A stretch of DNA of 64,000 nucleotides from Spirochaetales bacterium (GCA_024233935.1 JACKOY010000001.1:186001-250000), one strand, 5' to 3'; counted from the first letter of the stretch, positions 25,155 through 34,822 are shown. Numbers and translations: made by a program. Notes: generated from the letters alone by a model not told the origin.

Positions 25155-28100
25155 TCAGGCCGGCGGGGCGCTGGCGTGTCGCGCGGCCTGCTCCAGCATT
25201 TCGAAGAAGGCCGCGGTGCTCAATCCACCGCCCCGGTTCAGCGTGATGATCTGTTCGATCATGCGGAGGGCCCGCTCGGCTCGAGGATCGGAGCGTTTGC
25301 CAACGAACCCTCCTTCCAGCAGCGCAAATGTCAAAGCGTCGATGCGCTCGTCGAGCCGCGACAGAAAGAGTATTTCCCAGCTCGATTCCGGGCGTAGTTC
25401 TGAGACCAGGCGTCGTAGCTCTCGAATCTGGAAGGCCTCCAGGGCTTTGAAATAGTCCGCCGCGGAAATTTTGGCGCCGCCCCGCTGCCGCAATCCGTAG
25501 ACGTTCAGCGCGTCTTCCAGAACGTCCGCAGTGTGGAAGGCGTTCAGGACTTTTTCGGCCAGAGGCGCTACCAGCTGACGGTAGCGTGTTCGGAATTCCC
25601 GTGGTAACCTGTACTGTGAATACTTGCGGGCTTCGGATAAGATCGCTTTGAAGGCGGCGGGGTCCGCCAGGTTCTTCGTCAGAGCCGCGGCCCCCCTTTC
25701 GAGCAGCGTGCGGTTGATTCGGAAGACACGCTCTTCCAGCTGAAGAAGGTACTCGATCTCGATTTCAGCAGGGATTGCGTTTTCCGGGTCCTGGATCAAC
25801 GATCGTATGGCTGTCAGATCGGCGAACTCCGAGAATTGCATGTAACAGACCGCGATCTCGGGCAGAGGGCGGCCCGTGCGCATGTACATGCGCTGGTAGT
25901 AGGAGATGCCGGCGTTGTTGATGACGTCGTTTACGATCTCGGTGATTACGATCTCGCGTTTGAGAGGGTGCTGCTTGATCTCATCCTCGAATTCCTTGAC
26001 CAGACCGATCGGGAAGTAACGCATAATGAACCGATCGAACCACGGGCCGCGAAATTGATCGGAATCAATAAAGACCTGGGATAGGAAAAGCTTCGTAAAG
26101 CCCATCAGCGAACAGAGAACCGGACGCGGCAACTTGCGGTTTCCCTGCTCAATGCGGTCGAGATCGGCTTCGAAGGGGATGTTGTCGTTCTGTCTGTTGA
26201 TCAGTCCGATGCGATTCAGGTGCTTGATCAGGGCCCGGAAGAAAACAAACTGATCGGGAACGCGGCGCTCGTCCAGGGACAACCCCAGATTGTTTGAGAT
26301 ATTGTGGGCCAGGACAAGTTTGATTTCGTCGGCATCGTACTTGCGGATAATGCTGTTTCGCGCCGCGACGTCCTTGATTCTCTTTTTGCGAATCATCTGA
26401 TCCAGAAGAATCTTGATGTTTACCTCGTGGTCGGACATGTCCACGCCGGCCGAGTTGTCGATCGCGTCGGTATTCAGGCGAACACCCGCTTTGGAGGCCT
26501 CCACCCGCGCGGCCTGAGTGAGTCCCAGGTTACCACCCTCGCCCACGACTTTGGCCCGCAACTCAGAGGCATTGATGCGTACGCGGTCGTTGGAAGGATC
26601 GCGAGCCTGAAAGTGGGTCTCGCTGGAAGCCTTCACATAGGTGCCGATTCCGCCATTCCAGAGAAGATCGACCGGAGCGCGTAGAATCGCCTGAATCAAC
26701 TCTTCACCCGATAGGCTTGCGTTACGAATTCCAAGAGCCTGACGCGCTTGGGCGGAGAGACTGATGCGCTTGCTCGATCGGTCGAACACGCCTCCACCGG
26801 TCGAAATCTTTGATTTGTCGTAGTCGTTCCAGTTGAGTACGTCTTTGAACAACCGCTCTCGTTCCTCATAGCTTGCGGACGCATCGGGATTGGGATCGAT
26901 GAAGATGTACATATGATTGAAGGCGGCCAGGAGTTCTATACTTCGGGAGAGCAACATGCCGTTGCCAAAAACATCGCCACCCATGTCACCGATGCCGACC
27001 GTGCGGACCGGATCACGATCGGGGTTGAGTCCCATCTCCAGAAAATGCCTTCTTACCGCTTCCCACGCGCCGCGGGCAGTGATGCCCTGTTTCTTGTGAT
27101 CGTAGCCATTTGCGCCACCGGAGGCGAAGGCGTCGGTCAGCCAGAAATTGCGACCGGTCGAGATCTCGTTGGCAATATCGCTGAAAGTTGCCGTGCCTTT
27201 ATCGGCCGCGACCACCAGGTACGGATCGTCTCCATCGCGCCGTCGTAAGCCTTTCGCAGGAATGACTTTGCCCGACTTTGAGCGGTTATCGGTCAGGTCC
27301 AAAAGCAAACCAATATACCGTTTGTAGGTTTCCTGGCCGGCCTGCAGCATTTGCTGACGGTTTTCGAACGCGCGGTTTTTGATCACAAAACCGCCCTTGC
27401 TGCCGAGGGGCACGATGACCGTGTTCTTAACCATCTGGGCTTTCATGAGGCCCAGGATTTCGGTGCGAAAATCGTCCGAACGGTCGGACCAGCGCAGTCC
27501 GCCGCGCGCGACCATGCCCCCGCGGAGATGCGTACCTTCGATGTCAAAGCCGTAGAGGTATATTTCAAATAGAGGGACCGGCTCGGGCATGTTTTCTATG
27601 TCGCGGGACCGGATCTTAAAGGCGATGGCTTCCCCCTCGGTGAAGTAGGTTGTGCGAACGATTGCGCGTACTATATTCAGAAATCCGCGGCAGAGACCTT
27701 CGTCAAGGATCGAGTCGATCTCCTGCAGGCGGGCTTCGCACGCTTCAGCGGCCTTTTTCTCCAGGGCCGGGTTTTCGTCCGGGCCGAGTCGGGCTTCAAA
27801 CAGGTCCAGCAAGGAACGCACGAACGCCGGATGGCGCAGCAGACTTTGCCGCAAGGAAAGTCGGGAGAAGGCCTTATCGATCTGGAAATGAAAGCCGGCC
27901 AGTGCTTTGACCAGGTCCAGTTCCCGGGCGTTTATCTTTTCGAGCAGAACCAGTCCGTTGGTCTCTTCGGATGTGGATCGGCGGTTGAGCACACGCTCTA
28001 TTGCCAGTGCGATGCGGGAGCGATCGGCCACTGTAAGGTCCGGATTGCACGGCAGGCGAAACGCGTATGTGTAGCGCGTGTCCTCAGGTCGCGTGTAGGC

Positions 28101-29720
28101 AAACGTGTACTCTTCGTCGATGACGAACCTGAAGTTGCTCAGCACGGGCACCATTTCGCTCAGGCGCGAAGGGCGAATGGAGTAGATCTTCAAGAAATCT
28201 GTATCCCGGCCCGCAAAGGCGTAGTACCGTACGCGAAAGCCCTGTTCCGGCTTCAGTCCCTCGAGCGTGTCCAGGTCAATGAGCGCTTCTTCGGGCTCCT
28301 GGTGAATCTCATAGTCCGGCGAGAGCCCCTTGAAATACCTCTGCATGGTAGCATTGATATTGCGGTCGCCGACGTACTTGTTCTGAATGAGGCGGCGAAA
28401 TCGCAGAGACCAGGAGCTGAAGACGCGTGACCGTTTCTCTTCGAGAAGGTTTCTGATTTCTATCGGGCTCAGCGCCGGGGAAGATAGGCCAATCAGGATG
28501 AACTGATTTCGATTTACTCCCTCCCGTAGTTCGGAGCGACGTTCAATGGAATTGGCGCTCAGAATTTCATCGAATAGTTTTCCTGGAATTCGCGGGGCGT
28601 CGCGTCTGGGAACCACGGACGCAACCCAGAGCATCGAATACTCTTCATCTTCGACCAGGACGTGATCAATCTCGTCGCTGTAGAGATTCGCGAGCAGAAG
28701 AGAGAACCAGGACTTCAGGAGTGGTTGCCGTGTCAGAAGCAACTGCACAGGGAGGATAGCGGACAGGCGAAATATCTCTTTGCGGGTGTAAGACGTCTGC
28801 GGAGCCGCAAACTCGTGTGCTATTCGCTCCAGAAGCTCGCGCACGATTGGAATTCGCTTTCGCGGCACTCCGTGGGCGGACTCCGAGAAATGACCGGCCA
28901 GCACGTATTTGCCGCTCTCGTTGTTGAGCAAAATCAGGTAGTACGGTCGACGTTGATTGACCCGGCTGTACACGCGCGTCTCGAGAAAAGAAATCTCCCT
29001 GGCCTCCTCGCTCGCTTTGTGAGCCTTCAGTTCTTCTTCGATTGCGGTACGGTTCTCTGCGGTGCGGAAGATTCCCTGATGCTCACTTTTGATTCGCCCG
29101 GCCTGGACGCGGGCCGACCCCAGCAAAATGAAGTAGCGGCTCAACCAGTCCGCAAGTTCGCGCATGGCTCGATCCGCAAAGCGCTCCTGGGCAAGCAGGG
29201 CGTTCATTTGACCGAAGTCCCGCACGATGGTGCGCAGTTCCCTGAAGTTGGCCTCCAGGTCCTTTCGAACCCTGGTCATTGCGGCGGCGTCCAGCCTGCC
29301 GATCTCCACGTAGATGAAGGTTTCCAGGTTCTGGTCGCCCTGGCGCGAAATCTGGGTGAGGCTCCCTTCATCGTCCCGTTCCACTGAAAGCAACGGGTGC
29401 AGTATCAGATTGATGGCGTGGTCATTTGCATTGAGATAATCGATGAGTGTATCTACGATAAAACGTGAGTCGGGCAGGGCGACTTCCAGCACGGTCGAGT
29501 TGACCAGCCAGAAAAACTCCTCGCCGGGATTGTATATCTGAATCTTGACCTCGTCCTTGCGCTCGCGAAAAAATTCGTAGCGTTTCGTAAGGAAGCGATC
29601 AAGGTCTTCGGCGGTATAGAACGTCTTGTGCGATTCCGGCAGGTAGAACAGGAAAGTCTCCGAGAAATCGGCGAAGACAGGATCCTTCTTCTTGCGATTC
29701 TGCTGGGGGTTGTCGTTCAT
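25155..29720 (-). CDS. gdhB: Large NAD-specific glutamate dehydrogenase
   Basis: The 1521-residue protein belongs to the large (about 180 kDa class) NAD-dependent glutamate dehydrogenases that oxidise glutamate to 2-oxoglutarate and ammonia. The catalytic core includes GGLRWSDRSDDFRTEILGLM, KAQMVKNTVIVPLGSKGGF, the TFSDIANEI segment and the dinucleotide-binding GIGDMGGDVFGNGML. Long N- and C-terminal regions with ACT-like and helical content flank it, as is usual for this class. ATG 29720 is chosen: AGG lies about 8 bases upstream and a promoter lies at 29756-29783, inside the longer open frame. The gene ends 119 bp before the carboxylase start. Enzymes of this class usually feed glutamate carbon and nitrogen into the central pathways; no regulator is adjacent. 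The gene symbol follows the family name only. Confidence 0.93.
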   Translation of the reverse strand: MNDNPQQNRKKKDPVFADFSETFLFYLPESHKTFYTAEDLDRFLTKRYEFFRERKDEVKIQIYNPGEEFFWLVNSTVLEVALPDSRFIVDTLIDYLNANDHAINLILHPLLSVERDDEGSLTQISRQGDQNLETFIYVEIGRLDAAAMTRVRKDLEANFRELRTIVRDFGQMNALLAQERFADRAMRELADWLSRYFILLGSARVQAGRIKSEHQGIFRTAENRTAIEEELKAHKASEEAREISFLETRVYSRVNQRRPYYLILLNNESGKYVLAGHFSESAHGVPRKRIPIVRELLERIAHEFAAPQTSYTRKEIFRLSAILPVQLLLTRQPLLKSWFSLLLANLYSDEIDHVLVEDEEYSMLWVASVVPRRDAPRIPGKLFDEILSANSIERRSELREGVNRNQFILIGLSSPALSPIEIRNLLEEKRSRVFSSWSLRFRRLIQNKYVGDRNINATMQRYFKGLSPDYEIHQEPEEALIDLDTLEGLKPEQGFRVRYYAFAGRDTDFLKIYSIRPSRLSEMVPVLSNFRFVIDEEYTFAYTRPEDTRYTYAFRLPCNPDLTVADRSRIALAIERVLNRRSTSEETNGLVLLEKINARELDLVKALAGFHFQIDKAFSRLSLRQSLLRHPAFVRSLLDLFEARLGPDENPALEKKAAEACEARLQEIDSILDEGLCRGFLNIVRAIVRTTYFTEGEAIAFKIRSRDIENMPEPVPLFEIYLYGFDIEGTHLRGGMVARGGLRWSDRSDDFRTEILGLMKAQMVKNTVIVPLGSKGGFVIKNRAFENRQQMLQAGQETYKRYIGLLLDLTDNRSKSGKVIPAKGLRRRDGDDPYLVVAADKGTATFSDIANEISTGRNFWLTDAFASGGANGYDHKKQGITARGAWEAVRRHFLEMGLNPDRDPVRTVGIGDMGGDVFGNGMLLSRSIELLAAFNHMYIFIDPNPDASASYEERERLFKDVLNWNDYDKSKISTGGGVFDRSSKRISLSAQARQALGIRNASLSGEELIQAILRAPVDLLWNGGIGTYVKASSETHFQARDPSNDRVRINASELRAKVVGEGGNLGLTQAARVEASKAGVRLNTDAIDNSAGVDMSDHEVNIKILLDQMIRKKRIKDVAARNSIIRKYDADEIKLVLAHNISNNLGLSLDERRVPDQFVFFRALIKHLNRIGLINRQNDNIPFEADLDRIEQGNRKLPRPVLCSLMGFTKLFLSQVFIDSDQFRGPWFDRFIMRYFPIGLVKEFEDEIKQHPLKREIVITEIVNDVINNAGISYYQRMYMRTGRPLPEIAVCYMQFSEFADLTAIRSLIQDPENAIPAEIEIEYLLQLEERVFRINRTLLERGAAALTKNLADPAAFKAILSEARKYSQYRLPREFRTRYRQLVAPLAEKVLNAFHTADVLEDALNVYGLRQRGGAKISAADYFKALEAFQIRELRRLVSELRPESSWEILFLSRLDERIDALTFALLEGGFVGKRSDPRAERALRMIEQIITLNRGGGLSTAAFFEMLEQAARHASAPPA

Positions 29721-29755
29721 GGCAGCCTGCTTCTCCGGTACCGAGGGCAACCTGG

Positions 29756-29783
29756 AATTTATTAAGAAACCGCGCTCTGTCAA
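29756..29783 (-). promoter_or_regulatory. Sigma-70-type promoter for glutamate dehydrogenase
   Basis: On the minus strand a perfect -35 box TTGACA (29783-29778) is followed after 16 bases by TAAATT (29761-29756), four of six matches to the -10 consensus. The predicted start lies about 30 bases upstream of ATG 29720. It fits the 82-bp gap between the divergent dehydrogenase and Het-C-like genes. Confidence 0.5.
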
Positions 29784-29801
29784 ATCATTCTTAAACCACG
29801 T

Positions 29802-30638
29802 ATGAAACGGCATCCAAAGTTCCCAACCGCCTCGCTTCGGAGTGGGGGGCACACGCATCTGGCTCGCGTCCTGGCTCTGGTTGCGCTCGCCCTCGCTCTG
29901 TGGCCGGCGCGATCGACGCCGGGCTTTGGCGGGGCTGGCCCTTACAGCCACATTCGCATTACGCTGGAGGCGATGGAACGCTTTTCGTACGAGTCCGGTT
30001 ACGACGTTGACCCGCTATGCGCGGAGACTTTGATGCAGGCCTCCGTGGTAAGCGACAACGTTGAAGGCATGGAACAGAGAACCTTCCATTGCGACAGCAA
30101 CGATCTGGTGGGCTGCTCTTTTCGCCTGGATCAATTCAAGCAAAAGGCAAACGGCGCCTTTGTTCGCGAGGTCGGACTGGAAAACATGGGCCGGGCTCTG
30201 CACATTGTCCAGGACTTCTATGCGCATTCCAATTGGGTGGAAAGCTATCAGTTTCTCATGATCCCGGCCCCGATCGAGGTCTTTAAGGATATCGTGCCCC
30301 CGGTGGACGTACAGACCGGCTATTTCCCGGACCTCTTCCCGGATTTCGATGCCCAGCTCCGGTGCTATACAACGCCGGAGTCGGAATGGAACCGGTTCAT
30401 CTACGGCGCCACTCACGGCTGCCTGAACAAAGACAGCAACCTTACATTTCGCGGGCTCACCCAGGTACCTAACGGATTCGGAATGACCTATCATGAGCTG
30501 GCGGCCCGCTACGCAATAGACCACAGCGTGACCTTGCTGCACTACTTCGCGAAGCACTCCCCCGCCTTTCGCGCGTGTTTTATGCCGCGCGTCATTACGG
30601 GGGGTTGTGGTTATGGTTTTCTCGGAGAGATCCGCTAG
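29802..30638 (+). CDS. Secreted Het-C / zinc-phospholipase-C-like protein
   Basis: The 278-residue protein has a signal peptide (HLARVLALVALALALWPARS, cleavage near residue 40). The mature part contains a histidine/aspartate pattern like Het-C and zinc-dependent phospholipase C/S1-P1 nuclease folds: GPYSHIRITLEAMERF, then MGRALHIVQDFYAHSNWVES, then YHELAARYAIDHS. The H...HxxxD...H layout suggests two or three bound zinc ions. Several cysteines (for example in FHCDSNDLVGC) fit an exported protein with disulfides. It starts 82 bp from the divergent dehydrogenase gene. The start ATG 29802 has no strong ribosome site. The family call comes from motif memory, so the substrate (lipid, nucleic acid or none) is open. 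Confidence 0.6.
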   Translation: MKRHPKFPTASLRSGGHTHLARVLALVALALALWPARSTPGFGGAGPYSHIRITLEAMERFSYESGYDVDPLCAETLMQASVVSDNVEGMEQRTFHCDSNDLVGCSFRLDQFKQKANGAFVREVGLENMGRALHIVQDFYAHSNWVESYQFLMIPAPIEVFKDIVPPVDVQTGYFPDLFPDFDAQLRCYTTPESEWNRFIYGATHGCLNKDSNLTFRGLTQVPNGFGMTYHELAARYAIDHSVTLLHYFAKHSPAFRACFMPRVITGGCGYGFLGEIR

Positions 30639-30757
30639 CCCCGAGCGAAAATAGTCGCGCCATCGGCGAAAGGGCTTGCCAGGTCCGCGCAAGAGCGACA
30701 AAGATGGCGCGCGGTGGGCCAGCCTGTCCGCAATTTTCTTCACCGGGGAATTCCAGA

Positions 30758-32140
30758 ATGAGTGAGCAAGGCGCAGCCAATCCGTACAAACCGGGCCAGG
30801 TCAATGAAGTTACCGGGCGTGCACCGCGCAAACGGGCGCCGTGGTATGAGATTCTCGGATTTGCTATTTTCGATTTTGCGAACTCATCGTACACCACCGT
30901 CATCATAACCGTGATTTTCGGAAACGTGTTCTGGTTTTACATCGTCGGGGACGAGGCTCGCGGCAACTGGCTCTGGTCCCTGGCGCTCGGCATCAGTTAC
31001 TTCTTCGTTCTCATTTCAGCTCCGGTGATCGGGGCATTCATGGACTTTACGGCTTCGAAAAAGCGCTTCTTGTTCGGAACTTACATGATCACGGTGCTCG
31101 CAACGACCGCTTTGTACCTGGTCGACCCGGGCGCGATTGTCTTCGGCGTCATTTTGATTATCATCTCCAACTTTGGCTTTGCCAGTGGGGAGAATATCGT
31201 TTCGGCTTTTTTGCCTGAGCTGGGTCCATCGAATGAGCTTGGCAAAATCTCCGGTTATGCCTGGGGTCTTGGTTACTTCGGCGGCATCGGTTCGACGCTT
31301 CTCGTGATGTTTATTACCGGTTTTGGCGCGACAGAAGGTGATTACGAAATGAAGCGGTGGGTGGGGCCGATCACCGGCCTGTTCTTCTTGCTTGCGGGCA
31401 TTCCCACGTTTCTGTTGATGAAAGAACGCGCCAAACCGCGCACGCTTCCTCCCGGCCAGACTTTGCTCACAATTGGGTTTTCCAGGGTCTACACCACGCT
31501 CCGTGAAATCGGAGATTTCAAAGACCTGATTTTGTTTCTGGTCTCCTACTTCTTTGCCTATTCCGGCCTTGCGATCGTAATCAGTTTTGCTTTTATCTAT
31601 GGCGAGCAGGTGATCCAGTGGGGCGAGGGCGCGGCCGCAATCATGTTTGTGCTGACCAACCTGTCGGCGGCGGTGGGCGCGGTGATTTTCGGGTTCATCC
31701 AGGACCGAATTGGGGATAAGCTGACTTACAATATCACACTGGTCATCTGGATTGCGGCCGTGGTTCTGATCTACGCGGCAGTCGATGTGACCGGCATTAT
31801 CAACGGCCTGCTGGGTACGGAACTTCTGACCGAGACTGTATTTCTGGGAATTGGCGCCCTGGCCGGTATGTGCCTCGGAGCGACCCAATCGGCCAGTCGG
31901 GCCGTTACCGGTGTCTTTTCCCCGGAAACAAAGTCCGGCGAATTTTTTGGACTCTGGGGGCTGTCTACGAAGCTGGCGGCCGCGGTGGGACTGATTACCT
32001 ATGGTCTTTTTCAGCTGCTGGTCGGGATCGAAGTGGCCATTCTGCTTTGCGCCGGCTTCTTCGGTGTCGGGCTCTTGATCAATCTGTTCACGAATGAAGA
32101 GCGTGGCAAACGTATGGCGCGAGAACATCAGGGAGAGTAA
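30758..32140 (+). CDS. UMF1/Atg22-like MFS transporter
   Basis: A 460-residue membrane protein with about 12 helices. It opens with a polar tail, then YEILGFAIFDFANSSYTTVI, the start typical of the UMF1 (Atg22-like) branch of the major facilitator superfamily. Further family-like segments are AFMDFTASKKRFLFG in the first cytoplasmic loop and GATQSASRAVTGVFSPETKS in the second half. ATG 30758 has GGGGAA about 8 bases upstream; the open frame upstream is not conserved. Atg22 exports amino acids from yeast vacuoles, but bacterial members have no agreed substrate. The next gene, a membrane glycosyltransferase, begins 75 bp downstream on the same strand. Confidence 0.85.
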   Translation: MSEQGAANPYKPGQVNEVTGRAPRKRAPWYEILGFAIFDFANSSYTTVIITVIFGNVFWFYIVGDEARGNWLWSLALGISYFFVLISAPVIGAFMDFTASKKRFLFGTYMITVLATTALYLVDPGAIVFGVILIIISNFGFASGENIVSAFLPELGPSNELGKISGYAWGLGYFGGIGSTLLVMFITGFGATEGDYEMKRWVGPITGLFFLLAGIPTFLLMKERAKPRTLPPGQTLLTIGFSRVYTTLREIGDFKDLILFLVSYFFAYSGLAIVISFAFIYGEQVIQWGEGAAAIMFVLTNLSAAVGAVIFGFIQDRIGDKLTYNITLVIWIAAVVLIYAAVDVTGIINGLLGTELLTETVFLGIGALAGMCLGATQSASRAVTGVFSPETKSGEFFGLWGLSTKLAAAVGLITYGLFQLLVGIEVAILLCAGFFGVGLLINLFTNEERGKRMAREHQGE

Positions 32141-32153
32141 GCGGCCAGTGGCG

Positions 32154-32166
32154 GCAATCGGATTGC
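32154..32166. promoter_or_regulatory. Palindrome upstream of the GT39-like gene
   Basis: GCAATCGGATTGC is a perfect 6-bp inverted repeat around one base, 50 bp upstream of the glycosyltransferase start. The core CAATCGGATTG recurs at 34985-34995, 52 bp upstream of the DUF4156/DUF1566 lipoprotein start. Similar placement in front of two genes suggests a shared operator; no binding protein is known. Confidence 0.35.
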
Positions 32167-32215
32167 GCGTTCCGGAAGTGCACATTCTCGCCGTCTCCGG
32201 CGGCGCGGGGAGACT

Positions 32216-34114
32216 TTGAGCGCGCCTACGGTAGTCCCGCGGCGCGAACTCGCGTTCGTACTTCTGGCGGTTTCGGCCGTTGCTCTGGCGCGCCTGCTCT
32301 ACGGACTCGGTCTGCCGCTCTATCCAGACGAGGCTTATTACTGGGCCTGGTCTGTGCGACCCGACTGGGCCTATTTCGACCAGGGGCCGGGCGTTGCGTA
32401 CTACATCCTGCTTTTTACGGGCCTGTTCGGCGATACGCACTTCGCGCTTCGCCTGGCGGCCAGCGCCGCCACGATTCCGGTGCTGCTTTTCGTGTACCTC
32501 ACCGCGCGCGAACTGAAGTTGTCGGCGGGCCGGGCGGCGCTTCTCATTGTGCTTCTGCTTCTGGTTCCGGGATTTTTCGGCGGCGGTTTTCTGATTATGC
32601 ACGATACGCCGCTCATCATCGCCTGGACGGCGGCCCTGTATTGCGCGGTGCGTTACGTCACGCGCCGCGAGTTGCCGGTCCTGTTTTTGATGTTTGTCGC
32701 CCTGGGTCTTGGCGGGCTTTCGAAGCACACCATGGGCGGTTTTGTGGTGGGTCTTGCGCTCTGGCTCCTGTTTGAACCGCGCTGGCACATGATTCTGCGA
32801 AAACCCGCGTTCTGGGCCGGTGTTCTTCTGACCGGCGTTCTGGTGAGCCCGCTTCTGATCTGGAACCTGGAGAATCACTGGGCCCAGCTTGATGCAATGC
32901 GATTTCATCGGTCTTCGCACCACGGCGATAGCGCCGGTCGCATGGCTTACTTCGCAGGGCAGATGCTGACTTTTTCTCCCATCTGGCTTGTCGCGTACAT
33001 GGCGCTTTGTTTCGGCCTGCTCTGGAAGCGCGGTCGGACGCTTTTTCGGAGTTCACCGGAGATCGCGAGCATCTGGCAAAAGACTCTGCGACCGTTGCGG
33101 GAGTATTTTCAGAACTCAACGCTGATTCGGGGAGATGCGCCCCGGGATGAGTCTTACAGCGAGTCGGCCGCCTTTCGATTGGTGCTGGCCAATTCTCTTA
33201 TTCTGCCTCTGGTATTCTGGATCACGGCTGAGTCGCGTACAATCCAGGCGAACTGGACCTTTGCGTCTTACCCGGCCATGCTTTTGGTGCTGGTGAAATT
33301 ATTTCCGGAAAAGAGCCGCTCGGATTGGCGCGCCCGACTGTTTCGCTTTGCTTTCGTGTTGGGTTTTGTGCCGGCGGTTCTGTTCGACGCCTATGTGGTG
33401 TTTTCCAAACCGATTTCCAGCCTGCTGCCCGTGCAGCCGCACCCGTACTGGATTCTGCATTACCGGTCACGCGGATTTGAGGAAGCCGTCGACCGCATTC
33501 GCAATCTACGGGACGAGCTGGATCCGGAAGCGGGCATCCTGGCGAATCGATACCAGGACGCGGCCATCGCCGAATGGTATCTGCCCGATCACGAGTACGT
33601 CGGCTCCGTGAACATCATGCAGCAGAATCAGTACACGTTCTGGCCGGCCTGCGAAGTCGGAAAGAACTACATCATCTTCACGATTGATGAGAACACGGCC
33701 GAGAAGTCAACGGTCTTCATTGAGCCTTTGTTGTCTTATATGTTCGAAGACGTTGAGATTTTTCCGGAAGAAGACATCACGATGGACGGCCTGCCGATCA
33801 AACGTATGCAGATCTATTATGCCCGTGGCTTTCGGAACAACTGGACCGAAGCCCTTGTTGAGTACATGACGCGCTCCGCCATTCTCGACCTGATGCCAAA
33901 CCTGCGTGGTTACGAATCGGGCCAGACAGGTGGCGATAGCGAGGACCGCACGGCGCGCGCGTTTGAGGACATATTCATGAGCCGGCGTGGTTGCATGACC
34001 ATCCTCAAACCGGAAAGTATCATTGAGCGCGTTCGTCTGCCGATCACAACCGGTCGCGAGGGTACGTGCGTCGAATTCAATCCCTTTGATCGTTCCGGGG
34101 GACAGCTCCCGTGA
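32216..34114 (+). CDS. ArnT/GT39-like membrane glycosyltransferase
   Basis: The 632-residue protein has about 10-12 membrane helices and a soluble C-terminal domain. The first loop carries LYPDEAYYWAWS and FDQGPGVAYYI, matching the acidic DE motif and following loop of GT-C enzymes of the PMT/ArnT family, which move a sugar from a polyprenyl-phosphate donor. Further support is GLGGLSKHTMGG after the third helix pair. TTG 32216 is chosen because GGGGAGA lies just upstream and the hydrophobic part starts at residue 12. It may glycosylate a lipid or protein in the periplasm; the acceptor cannot be inferred. The following lipoprotein gene overlaps its stop by 4 bp (GTGA). Confidence 0.87.
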   Translation: MSAPTVVPRRELAFVLLAVSAVALARLLYGLGLPLYPDEAYYWAWSVRPDWAYFDQGPGVAYYILLFTGLFGDTHFALRLAASAATIPVLLFVYLTARELKLSAGRAALLIVLLLLVPGFFGGGFLIMHDTPLIIAWTAALYCAVRYVTRRELPVLFLMFVALGLGGLSKHTMGGFVVGLALWLLFEPRWHMILRKPAFWAGVLLTGVLVSPLLIWNLENHWAQLDAMRFHRSSHHGDSAGRMAYFAGQMLTFSPIWLVAYMALCFGLLWKRGRTLFRSSPEIASIWQKTLRPLREYFQNSTLIRGDAPRDESYSESAAFRLVLANSLILPLVFWITAESRTIQANWTFASYPAMLLVLVKLFPEKSRSDWRARLFRFAFVLGFVPAVLFDAYVVFSKPISSLLPVQPHPYWILHYRSRGFEEAVDRIRNLRDELDPEAGILANRYQDAAIAEWYLPDHEYVGSVNIMQQNQYTFWPACEVGKNYIIFTIDENTAEKSTVFIEPLLSYMFEDVEIFPEEDITMDGLPIKRMQIYYARGFRNNWTEALVEYMTRSAILDLMPNLRGYESGQTGGDSEDRTARAFEDIFMSRRGCMTILKPESIIERVRLPITTGREGTCVEFNPFDRSGGQLP

Positions 34115-34563
34115 GGGCGCCGCAATTTACGGTCCGCATTTCCGCACTATTGCTACTGCTTGCTTCTGTGAGCGTAGCCGGGTGCACAGACCGACAGGAA
34201 TCCGTGCCCGATCCCGTGGCCGACTACCCCGGTTATATCCGGGCCACCACGGGGTTGCTTTGCGAGAAGATGCTAACCTGCTATGAGAAGATCTACAGGG
34301 GGCTACCGGCTCCCGATCGGGCGTTGGTGACGCGCGAAACCTGTGAGGCGGCCGCCCTGGAAAACCTGGAATGGAAGCTGGCCCGTCACACCGACGAAGC
34401 CCGCGGGTATTCCGTGATCTGCTATCGTGCGCTTTTGAATGCGGATTGCAACCAGATCGCGGCGGTGAGTGCTTTCGACCCGGGTTGTCTCGAATTGCGG
34501 CGGCGCTCGGACGAGATGTATGCCGGTTTTCGGCCCCCACCCGCCGACCGGGCCGAAAGATAA
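34111..34563 (+). CDS. Small lipoprotein
   Basis: The 150-residue product has a lipoprotein leader ending in SVAGC, followed by a polar domain with six further cysteines (CEKMLTCYEK, CEAAALENL, CYRALLNADC, PGC), likely disulfide-bonded after export. No family is recognised. GTG 34111 overlaps the glycosyltransferase stop by 4 bp, so the two are translationally coupled and probably work in the same envelope process. A strong hairpin lies 5 bp after the stop. Confidence 0.75.
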   Translation: MRAPQFTVRISALLLLLASVSVAGCTDRQESVPDPVADYPGYIRATTGLLCEKMLTCYEKIYRGLPAPDRALVTRETCEAAALENLEWKLARHTDEARGYSVICYRALLNADCNQIAAVSAFDPGCLELRRRSDEMYAGFRPPPADRAER

Positions 34564-34567
34564 TACA

Positions 34568-34598
34568 GGGAAGGCGGACCCACGTGGCCCGCCTTCCC
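34568..34598. terminator. Bidirectional hairpin between convergent genes
   Basis: GGGAAGGCGG (34568-34577) pairs with CCGCCTTCCC (34589-34598) around an 11-base loop. The 10-bp GC-rich stem sits between the convergent lipoprotein (ends 34563) and the 64-residue protein gene (ends 34628). There is no long T-run on either side, so it is a probable but not textbook terminator. Confidence 0.6.
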
Positions 34599-34627
34599 GG
34601 ACTTGCTCAAGAAGTCGCCTTGATCGA

Positions 34628-34822
34628 TCAGGCGAGCAGGTCGAGCAGCCCCTCGGGATTCTGGTTTCCGGCGACTTTTTGGTCTACCGCCATATTCACG
34701 AGTTTGTTGGACAGGCCCTGATCCGCGTCCACAATGCGCTGGTTGAGCTGATTGATCTGCTCCGTCGCGCGTGTGATCTGGTTCAGTGCGTCGGCATGTG
34801 AGAATCCGGATCCGATTTGCAT
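34628..34822 (-). CDS. Small helical protein of unknown function
   Basis: A 64-residue protein, mostly helical by composition: MQIGSGFSHADALNQIT, then a heptad-like TEQINQLNQRIVDADQGLS, and an acidic end (GLLDLLA). It has no signal peptide or membrane helix. The start is well supported: GGAGGTGG lies 6-8 bases before ATG 34822, one of the strongest ribosome sites in the window. That argues for high expression. It loosely resembles small motility-associated peptides of the YjfB type in size and coiled-coil character, but I do not assign it. Confidence 0.65.
   Translation of the reverse strand: MQIGSGFSHADALNQITRATEQINQLNQRIVDADQGLSNKLVNMAVDQKVAGNQNPEGLLDLLA

Noticed and set aside
31016..32923. 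635-residue minus-strand frame under the Atg22-like transporter and GT39-like genes
   Set aside because: It is very rich in Gln, Arg, Lys and His, has no domain or ribosome site, and overlaps two convincing membrane-protein genes.
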